Below are positions 1 to 7,223 of a stretch of 64,000 nucleotides of DNA, piece after piece (the first letter of the stretch is position 1; each line of letters starts with the position of its first letter). The notes beneath the pieces were generated by a model, which was given only the letters and a program-made list of their open reading frames with translations, did not search any database and was not told the DNA's origin. A program made the translations under genes and the position numbers. The stretch is from Amnibacterium flavum (GTDB taxonomy: Bacteria > Actinomycetota > Actinomycetes > Actinomycetales > Microbacteriaceae): assembly GCF_003097495.1 (NCBI RefSeq), contig NZ_QEOP01000006.1, forward strand, positions 1-64,000, read 5' to 3'.

Positions 1-1
1 T

Positions 2-565
2 GAGGCCATGCGCACCGGGCTGCCCCACGTCTGGTCAGCAGGCGACGGGGTCGTGACCCACCACCGCCTGATGGGTGTCACCTACCTCCCGTTGGGTACC
101 ACCGCGCACAAACAGGGTCGCGTCGCGGGCGAGAACGCGCTCGGCGGCAACGTGCGCTTCGCCGGCTCCGTGGGCACTCAGGTCGTCAAGGTCTTCGACC
201 TGGTCGCATCCCGCACCGGGCTCCGCGATCACGAAGCCCTCGCCCACGGGTTCTCTCCCGAGACGGTGGCCGCGGTGGCGGATGATCACAAGAGGTACTA
301 CCCGGGCGCGCAGCCGATCTCGATTCGCATCACCGGCGACACCGGTGACGGGCGGCTACTCGGTGCTCAGCTGGTCGGCCGACTTGGCACCGAGACCGCG
401 AAACGGGTCGACACCTATGCCACCGCGCTCTATGCAGGGCTGTCGATGGAGCAGGTCAGCGAACTCGACCTGTCCTACACGCCGCCGCTGGGGTCCCCGT
501 GGGATGCGGTGCAGGTGGCCACTCAGCAGTGGACTCGCACTCTGCAGGCAGGAGTTCACGCATGA
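2..565 (+). CDS. FAD-dependent pyridine nucleotide-disulphide oxidoreductase (3' part)
   Basis: The gene runs off the left edge, so only about 187 C-terminal residues are present. The early part (AGDG, then a TTAHKQGRVAGENALGG stretch) matches the end of the FAD-binding domain of CoA-disulphide reductase/NADH oxidase-like flavoproteins. The rest looks like the C-terminal dimerisation domain. The redox-active cysteine region lies outside the window, so the substrate cannot be judged. The stop overlaps the arsC start (ATGA), which suggests one arsenic operon. Confident at family level only. Confidence 0.8.
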   Translation, partial: EAMRTGLPHVWSAGDGVVTHHRLMGVTYLPLGTTAHKQGRVAGENALGGNVRFAGSVGTQVVKVFDLVASRTGLRDHEALAHGFSPETVAAVADDHKRYYPGAQPISIRITGDTGDGRLLGAQLVGRLGTETAKRVDTYATALYAGLSMEQVSELDLSYTPPLGSPWDAVQVATQQWTRTLQAGVHA

Positions 566-951
566 GCACCCAGACGGTTCTGTTCATCTGCCAGCACAAC
601 GCTGGCCGCTCGCAGCTCGGCGCCGCCCTGCTCGAGCACCTCGCCGGCGACCGATACTCCGTCGACTCGGCCGGGCTGTCACCTGCCGATGAGGTGAACC
701 CGGCTGTTGCCGCCACGGTCGCGGAACTCGGCATGGACATCAGCGATCGCACGCCCCGCGCTGTCACGGTCGAGGATCTCGAAGGTGCCGACGTTGTTGT
801 GCTCATGAAACCGGGCCTTGAGCTGCCGGCGGCTCCGAGGGGCAGGGTCCTCGAGTGGTCGTTCCCGAACCCGGAGGCCTGGGACGTCGAGGCCGTCCGC
901 CCCTTGCGGGAAGCGGTCGCTCAGAAGATCAGCGACGCATTCCTGACCTGA
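562..951 (+). CDS. arsC: Arsenate reductase, LMW-phosphatase fold, mycothiol type
   Basis: A 129-residue low-molecular-weight phosphatase-fold protein. The N-terminal P-loop has the CX5R signature (CQHNAGR, Cys10 to Arg16). Cys10 is the only cysteine in the protein. In Corynebacterium glutamicum such single-cysteine ArsC proteins form an arsenate-mycothiol adduct that mycoredoxin resolves, unlike the three-cysteine thioredoxin-linked type, so cytoplasmic mycothiol-dependent arsenate reduction is inferred here. The ATG at 562 overlaps the upstream stop and places the P-loop at the normal position; the longer reading from 499 is not needed. It ends 2 bases before the convergent flavoprotein gene. 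Confidence 0.9.
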   Translation: MSTQTVLFICQHNAGRSQLGAALLEHLAGDRYSVDSAGLSPADEVNPAVAATVAELGMDISDRTPRAVTVEDLEGADVVVLMKPGLELPAAPRGRVLEWSFPNPEAWDVEAVRPLREAVAQKISDAFLT

Positions 952-953
952 CC

Positions 954-2288
954 TCAGTTGGAGAGGCTGACGAGGCCCTCGATCTGGCGGCGCCCGATCG
1001 TCACGTTCTGCTGAAGCACCGGGGGTGCGCAGCATGCGCCGGCACTGGCGGAGGGGTTGTCGAACAAGCCTGAGCCGCCGCAGACGCCGGTCTCGGGAAG
1101 AACGAGTTCGACGCGGCGGGCGGCTTCGTGGTCGCCGGCGAGTTCTGCCACGACGCTGCGAACCTGCTCGTAACCCGTCATGGCCAGGAAGGTTGGTGCC
1201 CGACCGTATGACTTCGCCCCGACGATGTAGAGCCCGGGCTCGGGGTGGGCAAGGTCTGCTGCGCCGGTGGCGCGCACGGACCCGCAACTGTGCAGGTTGG
1301 GGTCCACCTCCTGCGCAATCCGCACCGGGGCCTGCAAGGTCGGATCGAGTTCGAGGCGGAGTTCGCTGAGGAACGAGAGGTCTGGGCGGAACCCGGTGAG
1401 GGCCACCACTTGGTCGGCCGCTGGCAGTTCGCGGCCGTCTTCGGCGATGAGGACAGCACCGGCGGGGGTGGAGCGCACTTCTTGCACCCGGAATCCGGTG
1501 AGCAGGTTGACGGCTCCTGCTTCCACCAGCGCGCGGGCGCGAAGCCCGAGGGCGCCGCGCTCGGGCAGTTCATCGGCGGCGCCGCCGCCGAACGCGTTCG
1601 CGGCGTCGCCGCGGCGCAGAACCCACGTGATGCGGGTGTCCGGGTGGTAGCGGGCGATCCGTGACAGTTCGATGATGGCCGTGAGCGCAGAGTGCCCGCT
1701 GCCGAGGACGATCGTGTGGGCGCCGGCGAACGGCTCCCGGTTGCCGAAGTCCGGAATCCGGTAGGAGACGAATGGGGACGATGTTTCTCCGAGGGCGGGG
1801 AGGCCGTCGGCCCCTGCCGGGTTGGGTCGGTTCCAGGTTCCTGACGCGTCGATCACCGCTCGGGCCTCGATTCGGGACTCTGTTCCTTCGGCGTCGACGA
1901 TGTGCAGCGTGAACGGGGTCGATCCTCGCTGCTCATCGACCAGACGATCACGGCCACGGCGCCCGATGCCGGTCACCGTGGTGCCGTAACGGATTCGACC
2001 CGTCAGTGCTTCGGCGAGGGGCGCGAGGTAGGCAGAAACCCATTGACGGCCCCGCGGATACCCTGTCGGCTGGGTCCAGCCGGTGGGTTGCAGGAGACGT
2101 GCCGCTGCGGCGTCGACGAGTTCGGGCCATTCCGAGAACAGCCGGACGTGGCTCCAATCGGTCACTGCGGCTCCCGCGGTGGCGCCCTTCTCGAGCACGA
2201 GCGGCTCGATTCCGCGCTCGACGAGGTGCGCGGCGGCGGCGAGTCCTTGCGGACCGGCTCCGATGACGACGACAGGCAGCTCTTCCAC
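954..2288 (-). CDS. Ars-operon FAD/NAD(P)-binding flavoprotein (putative monooxygenase/oxidoreductase)
   Basis: A 444-residue two-dinucleotide-fold flavoprotein. GAGPQG near residue 10 binds FAD, and GSGHSA near residue 195 is a second Rossmann glycine motif for NAD(P). It resembles flavoproteins regularly found beside actinobacterial arsR genes and grouped with ArsO-like monooxygenases; the reaction is not established. The tail carries several cysteines, with a CCAP motif at about 419-422 that also occurs in the N-terminus of the neighbouring ArsR. It is transcribed divergently from arsR across an operator-like region, so ArsR control is likely. Confidence 0.85.
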   Translation of the reverse strand: MEELPVVVIGAGPQGLAAAAHLVERGIEPLVLEKGATAGAAVTDWSHVRLFSEWPELVDAAAARLLQPTGWTQPTGYPRGRQWVSAYLAPLAEALTGRIRYGTTVTGIGRRGRDRLVDEQRGSTPFTLHIVDAEGTESRIEARAVIDASGTWNRPNPAGADGLPALGETSSPFVSYRIPDFGNREPFAGAHTIVLGSGHSALTAIIELSRIARYHPDTRITWVLRRGDAANAFGGGAADELPERGALGLRARALVEAGAVNLLTGFRVQEVRSTPAGAVLIAEDGRELPAADQVVALTGFRPDLSFLSELRLELDPTLQAPVRIAQEVDPNLHSCGSVRATGAADLAHPEPGLYIVGAKSYGRAPTFLAMTGYEQVRSVVAELAGDHEAARRVELVLPETGVCGGSGLFDNPSASAGACCAPPVLQQNVTIGRRQIEGLVSLSN

Positions 2289-2300
2289 GTCAACTCCTCA

Positions 2301-2342
2301 TATCGACTACGATCGATACATTGAGGCTGGTCGATACATCGA
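2301..2342. promoter_or_regulatory. Operator region between arsR and the flavoprotein gene
   Basis: The divergent intergenic space contains a perfect 6-6-6 inverted repeat, TATCGA (2301-2306) and TCGATA (2313-2318). A second palindromic element, TCGA-taca-TCGA, lies at 2331-2342. Repeated ATCGATACAT-like words fit an ArsR dimer site controlling both directions. The assignment is from position and symmetry only. Confidence 0.6.
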
Positions 2343-2366
2343 CGTTTGTCAATGCGAGGAGTGATG

Positions 2367-2717
2367 ATGACTGATTCAGGGACTCCCACTCTGCAACTGA
2401 GTGCAGCGTGCTGCGCTCCCGCGTCAGCGGAGGCGCTGCAGGCGCCTGCCGCGGAGGAGCTTGCCAAGGTATTTCGTGCGCTCGGAGATCCCAATCGGGT
2501 GCGTCTGCTCTCCCTGATCGCAGCCAGCGACAGTGGCGAGATGTGCATCTGCGACCTCACCGATCCGGTCGGACTCAGTCAGCCAACGGTGTCCCACCAC
2601 ATGAAGCAGCTCGCCGAGGCGGGCCTGGTCTCCCGGGAACAGCGCGGCCGATGGGCGTACTTCCGGGTCATCAACGGCACCCTGATGGCTGCCGCGAAGA
2701 CCCTTCTGCCGGCATGA
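2367..2717 (+). CDS. arsR: ArsR family arsenite-responsive repressor (actinobacterial CC type)
   Basis: A 116-residue winged-helix repressor. With the ATG at 2367 the adjacent cysteines fall at positions 15 and 16, with more at about 60 and 62. This matches the Corynebacterium glutamicum ArsR, where Cys15, Cys16 and Cys55 bind As(III). The recognition helix region is LSQPTVSHHMKQLAEAGLV. GAGGAG at 2356-2361 lies 5 bases before this start; ATGs at 2352 and 2364 are alternatives. The stop overlaps the next gene (ATGA). Arsenite binding should release the divergent operator. Confidence 0.92.
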   Translation: MTDSGTPTLQLSAACCAPASAEALQAPAAEELAKVFRALGDPNRVRLLSLIAASDSGEMCICDLTDPVGLSQPTVSHHMKQLAEAGLVSREQRGRWAYFRVINGTLMAAAKTLLPA

Positions 2718-3223
2718 GCCGCGTCGCCGTCAGGGCGATGACCGCAGAGGACTGGCCCGCTGTCGAGCGCATCTACTCCGACGGCATCGCAACCGGTCAC
2801 GCGACCTTCGAACCGTCACCGCCCGCCAGCTGGGAGGCGTTCATCGAGTCGAAGCACCCGGAGCTGCGCCTGGTGGCAGTAGTCGACGGCATGATCGCGG
2901 GATGGGCGGCCGCCTCGCCGGTATCTGGCCGAGCTGTGTATCGAGGAGTGGTCGAGCATTCCGTCTACGTCTCGCCCGCCGCTCAGGGCCAACGGGTGGG
3001 AACCGCTCTCCTTGCCGAACTCATCGCGGTAGCGGAGGAAGTCGGGATTTGGACGATCCAATCGAGCATTTTTCCCGAGAATAAGGGCAGCCTGCGTCTC
3101 CACCAGCGTCTGGGGTTCCGGCAAGTGGGCACCCGGGAGCGCATAGCCCGGATGACCTACGGCCCAGTTGCCGGCGAATGGCGGGACACCATCCTCGTCG
3201 AGCGCCGAAGAGTATCGGATTGA
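2714..3223 (+). CDS. arsN1: GNAT N-acetyltransferase, ArsN1/phosphinothricin acetyltransferase-like
   Basis: A 169-residue GNAT protein. Acetyl-CoA pyrophosphate loop residues AQGQRVGTALL lie near 95-105, and a late segment with NKGSLRLHQRLGF is typical of phosphinothricin acetyltransferases. ArsN1 enzymes in ars operons acetylate the amino group of arsinothricin or phosphinothricin. Coupling to arsR (ATGA) supports this role over general antibiotic acetylation. The ATG at 2714 removes a long out-of-family N-terminal extension. Confidence 0.8.
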   Translation: MSRVAVRAMTAEDWPAVERIYSDGIATGHATFEPSPPASWEAFIESKHPELRLVAVVDGMIAGWAAASPVSGRAVYRGVVEHSVYVSPAAQGQRVGTALLAELIAVAEEVGIWTIQSSIFPENKGSLRLHQRLGFRQVGTRERIARMTYGPVAGEWRDTILVERRRVSD

Positions 3224-3238
3224 GAGACTCCGAGCGGG

Positions 3239-3397
3239 CTAGCTCGTGCGGCTCTCTCGATCGCCGAAAGGCCGCAGAGCTATCCAGAGACCGCATCGCC
3301 GGCAGATGAACGACGAACCATCGGCCACCGAATGGAGTTGCCGACGAGCCCGAGGGCGCCCGCAGCACGAGCAAACGAAGGTTGCTTCAGTGCTCAT
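3239..3397 (-). CDS. Small double-CxxC zinc-ribbon-like protein
   Basis: A 52-residue basic protein not recognised as a named family. It has two cysteine knuckles, CSCCG near residue 9 and CRRCG near residue 33, about 22 residues apart, which is a plausible zinc ribbon. Its ATG at 3395-3397 overlaps the 3' end of the thioredoxin-like gene by 11 bases, suggesting translational coupling. It may bind zinc or a thiophilic metal(loid). Whether it is expressed is uncertain. Confidence 0.45.
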   Translation of the reverse strand: MSTEATFVCSCCGRPRARRQLHSVADGSSFICRRCGLWIALRPFGDRESRTS

Positions 3398-3698
3398 GAG
3401 ACGCGATGGCTTCGGAGATTTGCTCGACGGTCGGGAGCCCTGCTGTTCCTTCGGGAGTGAAGTAGATGCGACACGCAAGATCGCGCGTCACGCCTCCGTT
3501 GGGGAAGAGATCCCGCCCATCCAGAGTGATGGTGGGTGATCCCGCGAACGGAACTAGTGCCGCCTCTTCTGCAGACTCGATGAGTCGGTAAGTGACTTTC
3601 GCGTTCGGTGTGCCGTTCAGCGCGAGGGCTTCTTCTATGCGCTGACCCGCGGCGATCCAGTTCGGGCAGTCATCGATGTGCAGGACCTCGATCATCAT
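3387..3698 (-). CDS. Thioredoxin-fold small protein (alkylmercury-lyase-like)
   Basis: A 103-residue protein that starts with a beta strand and a DDCPNW motif (Cys11 followed by Pro). It lacks a CxxC pair but has the later SPTITLDG cis-proline loop of thioredoxin folds. Close relatives are often annotated as thioredoxin family or alkylmercury lyase-like and sit in metal(loid) resistance operons. A function in thiol or metal(loid) handling is inferred from neighbours. The start codon lies inside a palindrome, suggesting autoregulation or control by a neighbouring repressor. Confidence 0.75.
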   Translation of the reverse strand: MMIEVLHIDDCPNWIAAGQRIEEALALNGTPNAKVTYRLIESAEEAALVPFAGSPTITLDGRDLFPNGGVTRDLACRIYFTPEGTAGLPTVEQISEAIASHEH

Positions 3699-3709
3699 CT
3701 GATGATCAT
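3691..3709. promoter_or_regulatory. Inverted repeat over the thioredoxin-like start codon
   Basis: The core ATCATC-T-GATGAT extends to a 9-1-9 inverted repeat with one mismatched pair and overlaps the minus-strand ATG (3696-3698). It sits in the divergent region facing the CmtR-like gene, so a repressor bound here could block the thioredoxin-like transcript. Confidence 0.45.
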
Positions 3710-3823
3710 CCTCCGAACAGGCATCACCTGCTCAACGAGAGTTGCAGCTGGGCGTGATGGACAGACCTAAATCGCCGTCGGTACACGATTCCCTTTATTC
3801 AGCCTTCTATGTACTGTGGGGTG

Positions 3824-4162
3824 ATGTCCACGGCTACAGCGACCGTCTCTCATACCGCTGCGTTAGCGCGTCTGGGTCATGCTCTGTCCGACTCGACACG
3901 TACGGGGGTTCTCCTCGCGCTCCGCGAGGCTCCCGCGTACCCATCCGATCTGGCCGACGCGCTCGGGGTGAGTCGGCAGGTGATGTCGAATCAGCTGGCG
4001 TGCCTGCGTGGCTGCGGCCTGGTGGAGGCGGTGCCAGACGGGCGACGAACTTGGTATCGGCTCGCGGACTCACACCTTGCTCCGGCCTTGGACGAGTTAC
4101 TGCGAGTTGTTCTCTACGTCGAGCCCGGCTGCTGCGCCGGAGAAAGTTGCACCTGCGCATGA
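3824..4162 (+). CDS. cmtR: CmtR-type ArsR/SmtB family Cd/Pb sensor
   Basis: A 112-residue winged-helix repressor. The recognition-helix segment ends ACLRGCGLV, the same pattern as Mycobacterium tuberculosis CmtR, whose Cys57 and Cys61 bind Cd/Pb; here they are Cys60 and Cys64. The C-terminus adds a cysteine cluster (CCAGESCTCA) that can supply the third thiolate. An ATG at 3809 is an alternative start; 3824 follows a GTGGGG stretch. It overlaps the efflux gene by ATGA, so it probably represses its own operon. Confidence 0.87.
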   Translation: MSTATATVSHTAALARLGHALSDSTRTGVLLALREAPAYPSDLADALGVSRQVMSNQLACLRGCGLVEAVPDGRRTWYRLADSHLAPALDELLRVVLYVEPGCCAGESCTCA

Positions 4163-4827
4163 CCACCACCGCGCCTCTCGCTGACGAGCGCAAGCACACC
4201 CTGCAACGCCGCATTCGATGGATTGTCGGCGCGACGATCACCTACAACCTCATCGAGGCGGTCATCGCGATCGCTGCTGGGACTGCCGCTTCCTCTGCCG
4301 CACTGATCGGGTTCGGCCTGGACTCGACCATCGAAGTTCTCTCTGCCGCTGCCGTCGCATGGCAGTTCACCCGCCGGGATCCTGAGCGCTGGGAAAAGGG
4401 AACGCTTCGGGTCATTGCGGTCGCGTTCTTCGCCCTCGCCGCATACGTCACCGTCACCTCACTCTTCGCGATCATCGGTCAGGTCGAAGTCCGACACTCG
4501 ACGCTCGGCATCGTCATCACCGCGATCAGCGTCGTCGTGATGCCGTTCCTCTCGCTCGCAGAGCGGCGAGCCGGCCAAGAGCTCGGCTCCGCCACAGCCA
4601 TCGCGGACTCGAAGCAGACCCTGATCTGCACCTACCTGTCGGCGGCGGTCCTCGTGGGGCTCCTCGCGAACAGCCTCTTCGGATGGTGGTGGGTCGACGC
4701 GATCGCCGGCCTCGTCATCGCCGTCTTCGCAATCCGCGAAGGCATCGAGGCGTGGCGCGGCGACTCCTGCGCCACCTCAGTCGGAATGCTTCTCGATGAC
4801 GAACAGGACGACGATCACCAGCACTGA
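4159..4827 (+). CDS. Cation efflux (CDF-like) membrane transporter
   Basis: A 222-residue membrane protein with about six hydrophobic segments and no long cytoplasmic CDF tail, ending in a short acidic/His-rich tail (DDEQDDDHQH). Acidic residues within membrane segments (FGLDSTIE and IADSKQT) correspond to metal-site positions in cation diffusion facilitators. It is coupled to the CmtR-like regulator, which suggests export of Cd, Pb or Zn. The start at 4159 overlaps the cmtR stop; the longer reading from 3742 would overlap cmtR in another frame and is rejected. Confidence 0.85.
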   Translation: MTTTAPLADERKHTLQRRIRWIVGATITYNLIEAVIAIAAGTAASSAALIGFGLDSTIEVLSAAAVAWQFTRRDPERWEKGTLRVIAVAFFALAAYVTVTSLFAIIGQVEVRHSTLGIVITAISVVVMPFLSLAERRAGQELGSATAIADSKQTLICTYLSAAVLVGLLANSLFGWWWVDAIAGLVIAVFAIREGIEAWRGDSCATSVGMLLDDEQDDDHQH

Positions 4828-4872
4828 GCGGAGCCCCGGGCACATCCACTCACTACAGGGTGGAAGGCGCGC

Positions 4873-5529
4873 TCACTGCTCTAGCTGCTGGCGCAGTAGC
4901 TCCGCCCAGTCGGTGAGGCGGCGTTTGATGGCGGCCAGCTCGTCGCTGTCGACGCCATACTCCTTGAGGTCGTCGAGGACGAGTCGGTTCGCGCGTTCGA
5001 GTTGACGGGCGAACATGCTGATGTCGAAGCCGGGGTCGCGCTCGGCCGCGGCGGCAACTAACTCGGCGTCGGTGTAGTGCCCCGAAGCACGGATGGCGTC
5101 GACGTCGAAGAAGTCGCGGGCTTCGGCCCTGCCATAGAGGGCGGAGATTTTGTTTCCGATCGCGTCCTGGATACTGAGGACGGGTCCGACCTCGAGGGTG
5201 ACCGGCTCGACCTCACGCCAGTCCATACCCATATCGACGTCGACTTGTTGGCCAGCATCGGTGCGTACCTGCAGACGGGCGAACTGTTCCGTGCGCCGAG
5301 CCAGGTCGACGCTGTATCCGGCCACAATGAGGGCGTCGACGACCCGGTCGACCGCTGCACCAAAACTGGGCTCGTTGGTGTTCGAGGTGAACAGGTCTAC
5401 GTCCTCGCTGAGACGGCTGATAACGCCGTGTTCACGGATTGCACCGCTTCCCGCGAGTGCGAATCCGCTCGCTCCGGCAGCGTCCAAGGCAATCCGGGTG
5501 ACGGCGCGCTGCAGCTCGAGCGCGTTCAC
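4873..5529 (-). CDS. AbiEii/AbiGii-type nucleotidyltransferase toxin
   Basis: A 218-residue nucleotidyltransferase. It has the GSGAIREHG motif near residue 28 and SEDVDLF near residue 40, the glycine-serine and DxD catalytic signatures of the AbiEii superfamily. AbiEii-type toxins act in type IV toxin-antitoxin or abortive infection systems by nucleotide transfer to RNA. The start overlaps the preceding recombinase gene by four bases (ATGA), so the two proteins are made together. The usual stand-alone AbiEi antitoxin is absent; its role may be filled by the C-terminal domain of the recombinase. Confidence 0.82.
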   Translation of the reverse strand: MNALELQRAVTRIALDAAGASGFALAGSGAIREHGVISRLSEDVDLFTSNTNEPSFGAAVDRVVDALIVAGYSVDLARRTEQFARLQVRTDAGQQVDVDMGMDWREVEPVTLEVGPVLSIQDAIGNKISALYGRAEARDFFDVDAIRASGHYTDAELVAAAAERDPGFDISMFARQLERANRLVLDDLKEYGVDSDELAAIKRRLTDWAELLRQQLEQ

Positions 5530-6425
5530 GCGGAGACCGAGGCGCGTAGCTCTGGGAACTGCTCTTCCCAGAGCGAGCGGACCCGGTCGGGCAACGCAAG
5601 TTCGCTCCAGTTATTGAGCAGGACGTCTCGATTGAGGATCTGAGTCTGCTCTTGGGCAGTGCCTTCGCGGAGTGCGGCCTGGTAGGTCTTGCGAACCCCA
5701 GCCGGCGTATCAAGGTTGACCGTCCGGTCCGGCCCCCAGTAGACGGAATGGGGCAGTTCCAGCACTCCCCTGGCTGGTCCCCGCAAGTCCTCGAGGGTGG
5801 CGGGAGTCTCGTATGGCTTGATGTCGCGGAAGAAGACCCGCCGCTCAGGCGGCGCCGACTCTTCCTCATCGAGCTTGGAGAGAGCGCGGGTGACAGACGA
5901 CGCTCCGACCCCGAGCACACCAGCGATGTGGGCGATGCTGCGTTTGTCGGCTCGCATCCGTTGGGCTTCTGCGATCCGTTCTGGCGTCATGACGGATGGG
6001 CGGCCGCCGGTGCGGCCCTGGGAGCGAGCGAAGTCGAGACCGCGGATGGTGTTTTCGCGGATGGTGTCGACGCGCAGCTGCGCGAAGACGGCAACGATCC
6101 CGAACAGCGCACGGCCCATTGGGGTCGTGGTGTCGATCATGGGTTCGGTGAGGCTGCGGATGTTCACGCCACGGCGCTCGAGGTCATTGAGCGTTTCGAT
6201 GATGATGCGCTCGGATCCGCCAAGGCGATCGAGGCGGCGAACCAGGAGGGTGTCGCCATCCCGGAGATACTCGAGGCAGGCAAGCCATTGTGGGCGATCG
6301 GCAATTCGGCTGGATTCACCGTGGTCTACGAAGACTCGGTGGGCGCCGGCCGCGCGCAGCTCAGCCTCTTGGGCTTGCGGGTTCTGCTCGCGCTTGGACA
6401 CCCGCGCGTATCCGACGACATTCAC
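5526..6425 (-). CDS. Serine recombinase fused to an antitoxin-like C-terminal domain
   Basis: A 299-residue protein. Residues 1-140 are a resolvase/invertase catalytic domain starting VVGYARVS with Ser10 as nucleophile, followed by RRLDRLG and the long E helix. About 140-185 is the helix-turn-helix DNA-binding tail after GRTGGRP. Residues 190-299 form an extra domain (starting near RRVFFRDIKPY, ending WEEQFPEL) that ordinary resolvases of about 190 residues lack. By position and style this extension resembles the small proteins usually encoded just upstream of AbiEii-type toxins. Recombinase assignment is firm; the antitoxin role is inference. Confidence 0.85.
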   Translation of the reverse strand: MNVVGYARVSKREQNPQAQEAELRAAGAHRVFVDHGESSRIADRPQWLACLEYLRDGDTLLVRRLDRLGGSERIIIETLNDLERRGVNIRSLTEPMIDTTTPMGRALFGIVAVFAQLRVDTIRENTIRGLDFARSQGRTGGRPSVMTPERIAEAQRMRADKRSIAHIAGVLGVGASSVTRALSKLDEEESAPPERRVFFRDIKPYETPATLEDLRGPARGVLELPHSVYWGPDRTVNLDTPAGVRKTYQAALREGTAQEQTQILNRDVLLNNWSELALPDRVRSLWEEQFPELRASVSA

Positions 6426-6716
6426 ACTTCAACTTTACCGCCGAAAACGGTCGAATGCGGGTTTCGGTGCGTTTGGGTTTCGGTGGAGAGTTTCGGTTGG
6501 TTGTGGGCAGCTTCGCTCCGTGTCGTCGGAATCGCTTCCTTCGGTGTCGGGACGTCGCGGGTGCGCGAGACGGCCCGCGTGACTTGGGGTTCGGGTGCAT
6601 AATGGTGGTGTCTTCGGACCCGGTAGTGGGGCTTGCCGGACCCAACCTCGACAGTTGTCGACAACAGTCCCTATCTCAGCTGGTCGCGCTTCTGCGCGCC
6701 TGAGGTAGGGAGTGTC
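6426..6716 (+). promoter_or_regulatory. Leader of the fluoride operon with RBS-burying hairpin
   Basis: This gene-free stretch contains a CATAAT -10-like box at 6598-6603, a 7-bp direct repeat CGGACCC (6615-6621 and 6637-6643), a perfect palindrome GTTGTCGACAAC (6654-6665), and a strong hairpin with arms 6668-6679 and 6700-6711 (12 pairs, one G-U) plus an inner CGCGC/GCGCG stem. The right arm contains the purine-rich ribosome binding site, 5 bases before the usp ATG. Translation is therefore likely controlled by refolding. It does not fit the known fluoride (crcB) riboswitch consensus. Confidence 0.6.
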
Positions 6717-7223
6717 ATGACAGCACCAATCGGTTCCGGACCGGTCGTCGTCGGCGTCCTGCCCGGCCTCGCTCCGGGGGTCATCGAGGTTGCGTCGTCT
6801 ATCGCGCGGCGCTTCGGTACGACGCTGGTGTGCGTCAGCGTGGATGCATCGCTCTTCGATGCCGGTACGCGCTCGGACGGGTCGGTGATGGTGGAACCGA
6901 TCGACCCTGACACCGCTGACACGACACCGCAGGGCTTGTCGGACAGTGACAAGGCGGCAGTACGTGCTGCCGCAACGACCTACGGCGTCGACGTCACGTT
7001 CGTCCCGGGTGTCGGGGATCCGAGCCGGGCACTGTCGCAGGTGGCCGAAGACCGCGACGCGGCGATGCTGGTCGTCGGGGCCAGGACGGGAGCGGGTCGA
7101 ATCGCGGAGTTCTTCACGGGGTCGGTCGCGGTACGGCTGACCCATCAGCAGCACCGTTCAGTGCTCGTAGTGCCCGTTGATCCGGTCGGGTTCGATGCCC
7201 CACTGCCGTGGGACACCCCGTGA
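6717..7223 (+). CDS. Universal stress protein family protein
   Basis: A 168-residue single UspA domain. It begins VVVGVLPG and ends with a nucleotide-binding segment GARTGAGRIAEFFTGSVAVRL followed by VLVVP, close to the GxxGxG...GS ATP motif of UspA. It is the first gene of the fluoride operon and overlaps the next start (GTGA). The ATG at 6717 follows the ribosome binding site inside the leader hairpin. A stress-signalling or ATP-sensing role is inferred from the family; a direct fluoride role is not shown. Confidence 0.85.
   Translation: MTAPIGSGPVVVGVLPGLAPGVIEVASSIARRFGTTLVCVSVDASLFDAGTRSDGSVMVEPIDPDTADTTPQGLSDSDKAAVRAAATTYGVDVTFVPGVGDPSRALSQVAEDRDAAMLVVGARTGAGRIAEFFTGSVAVRLTHQQHRSVLVVPVDPVGFDAPLPWDTP

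Noticed and set aside
3742-4158. N-terminal extension of the CDF-like gene
   Set aside because: It would overlap the whole cmtR gene in another frame and adds Arg/Ser-rich non-family sequence.
6598-6716. Fluoride (crcB) riboswitch before the fluoride operon
   Set aside because: The expected GGnGATG...CC...AACCGCC...TGATG pattern and its paired stems could not be matched in this leader.
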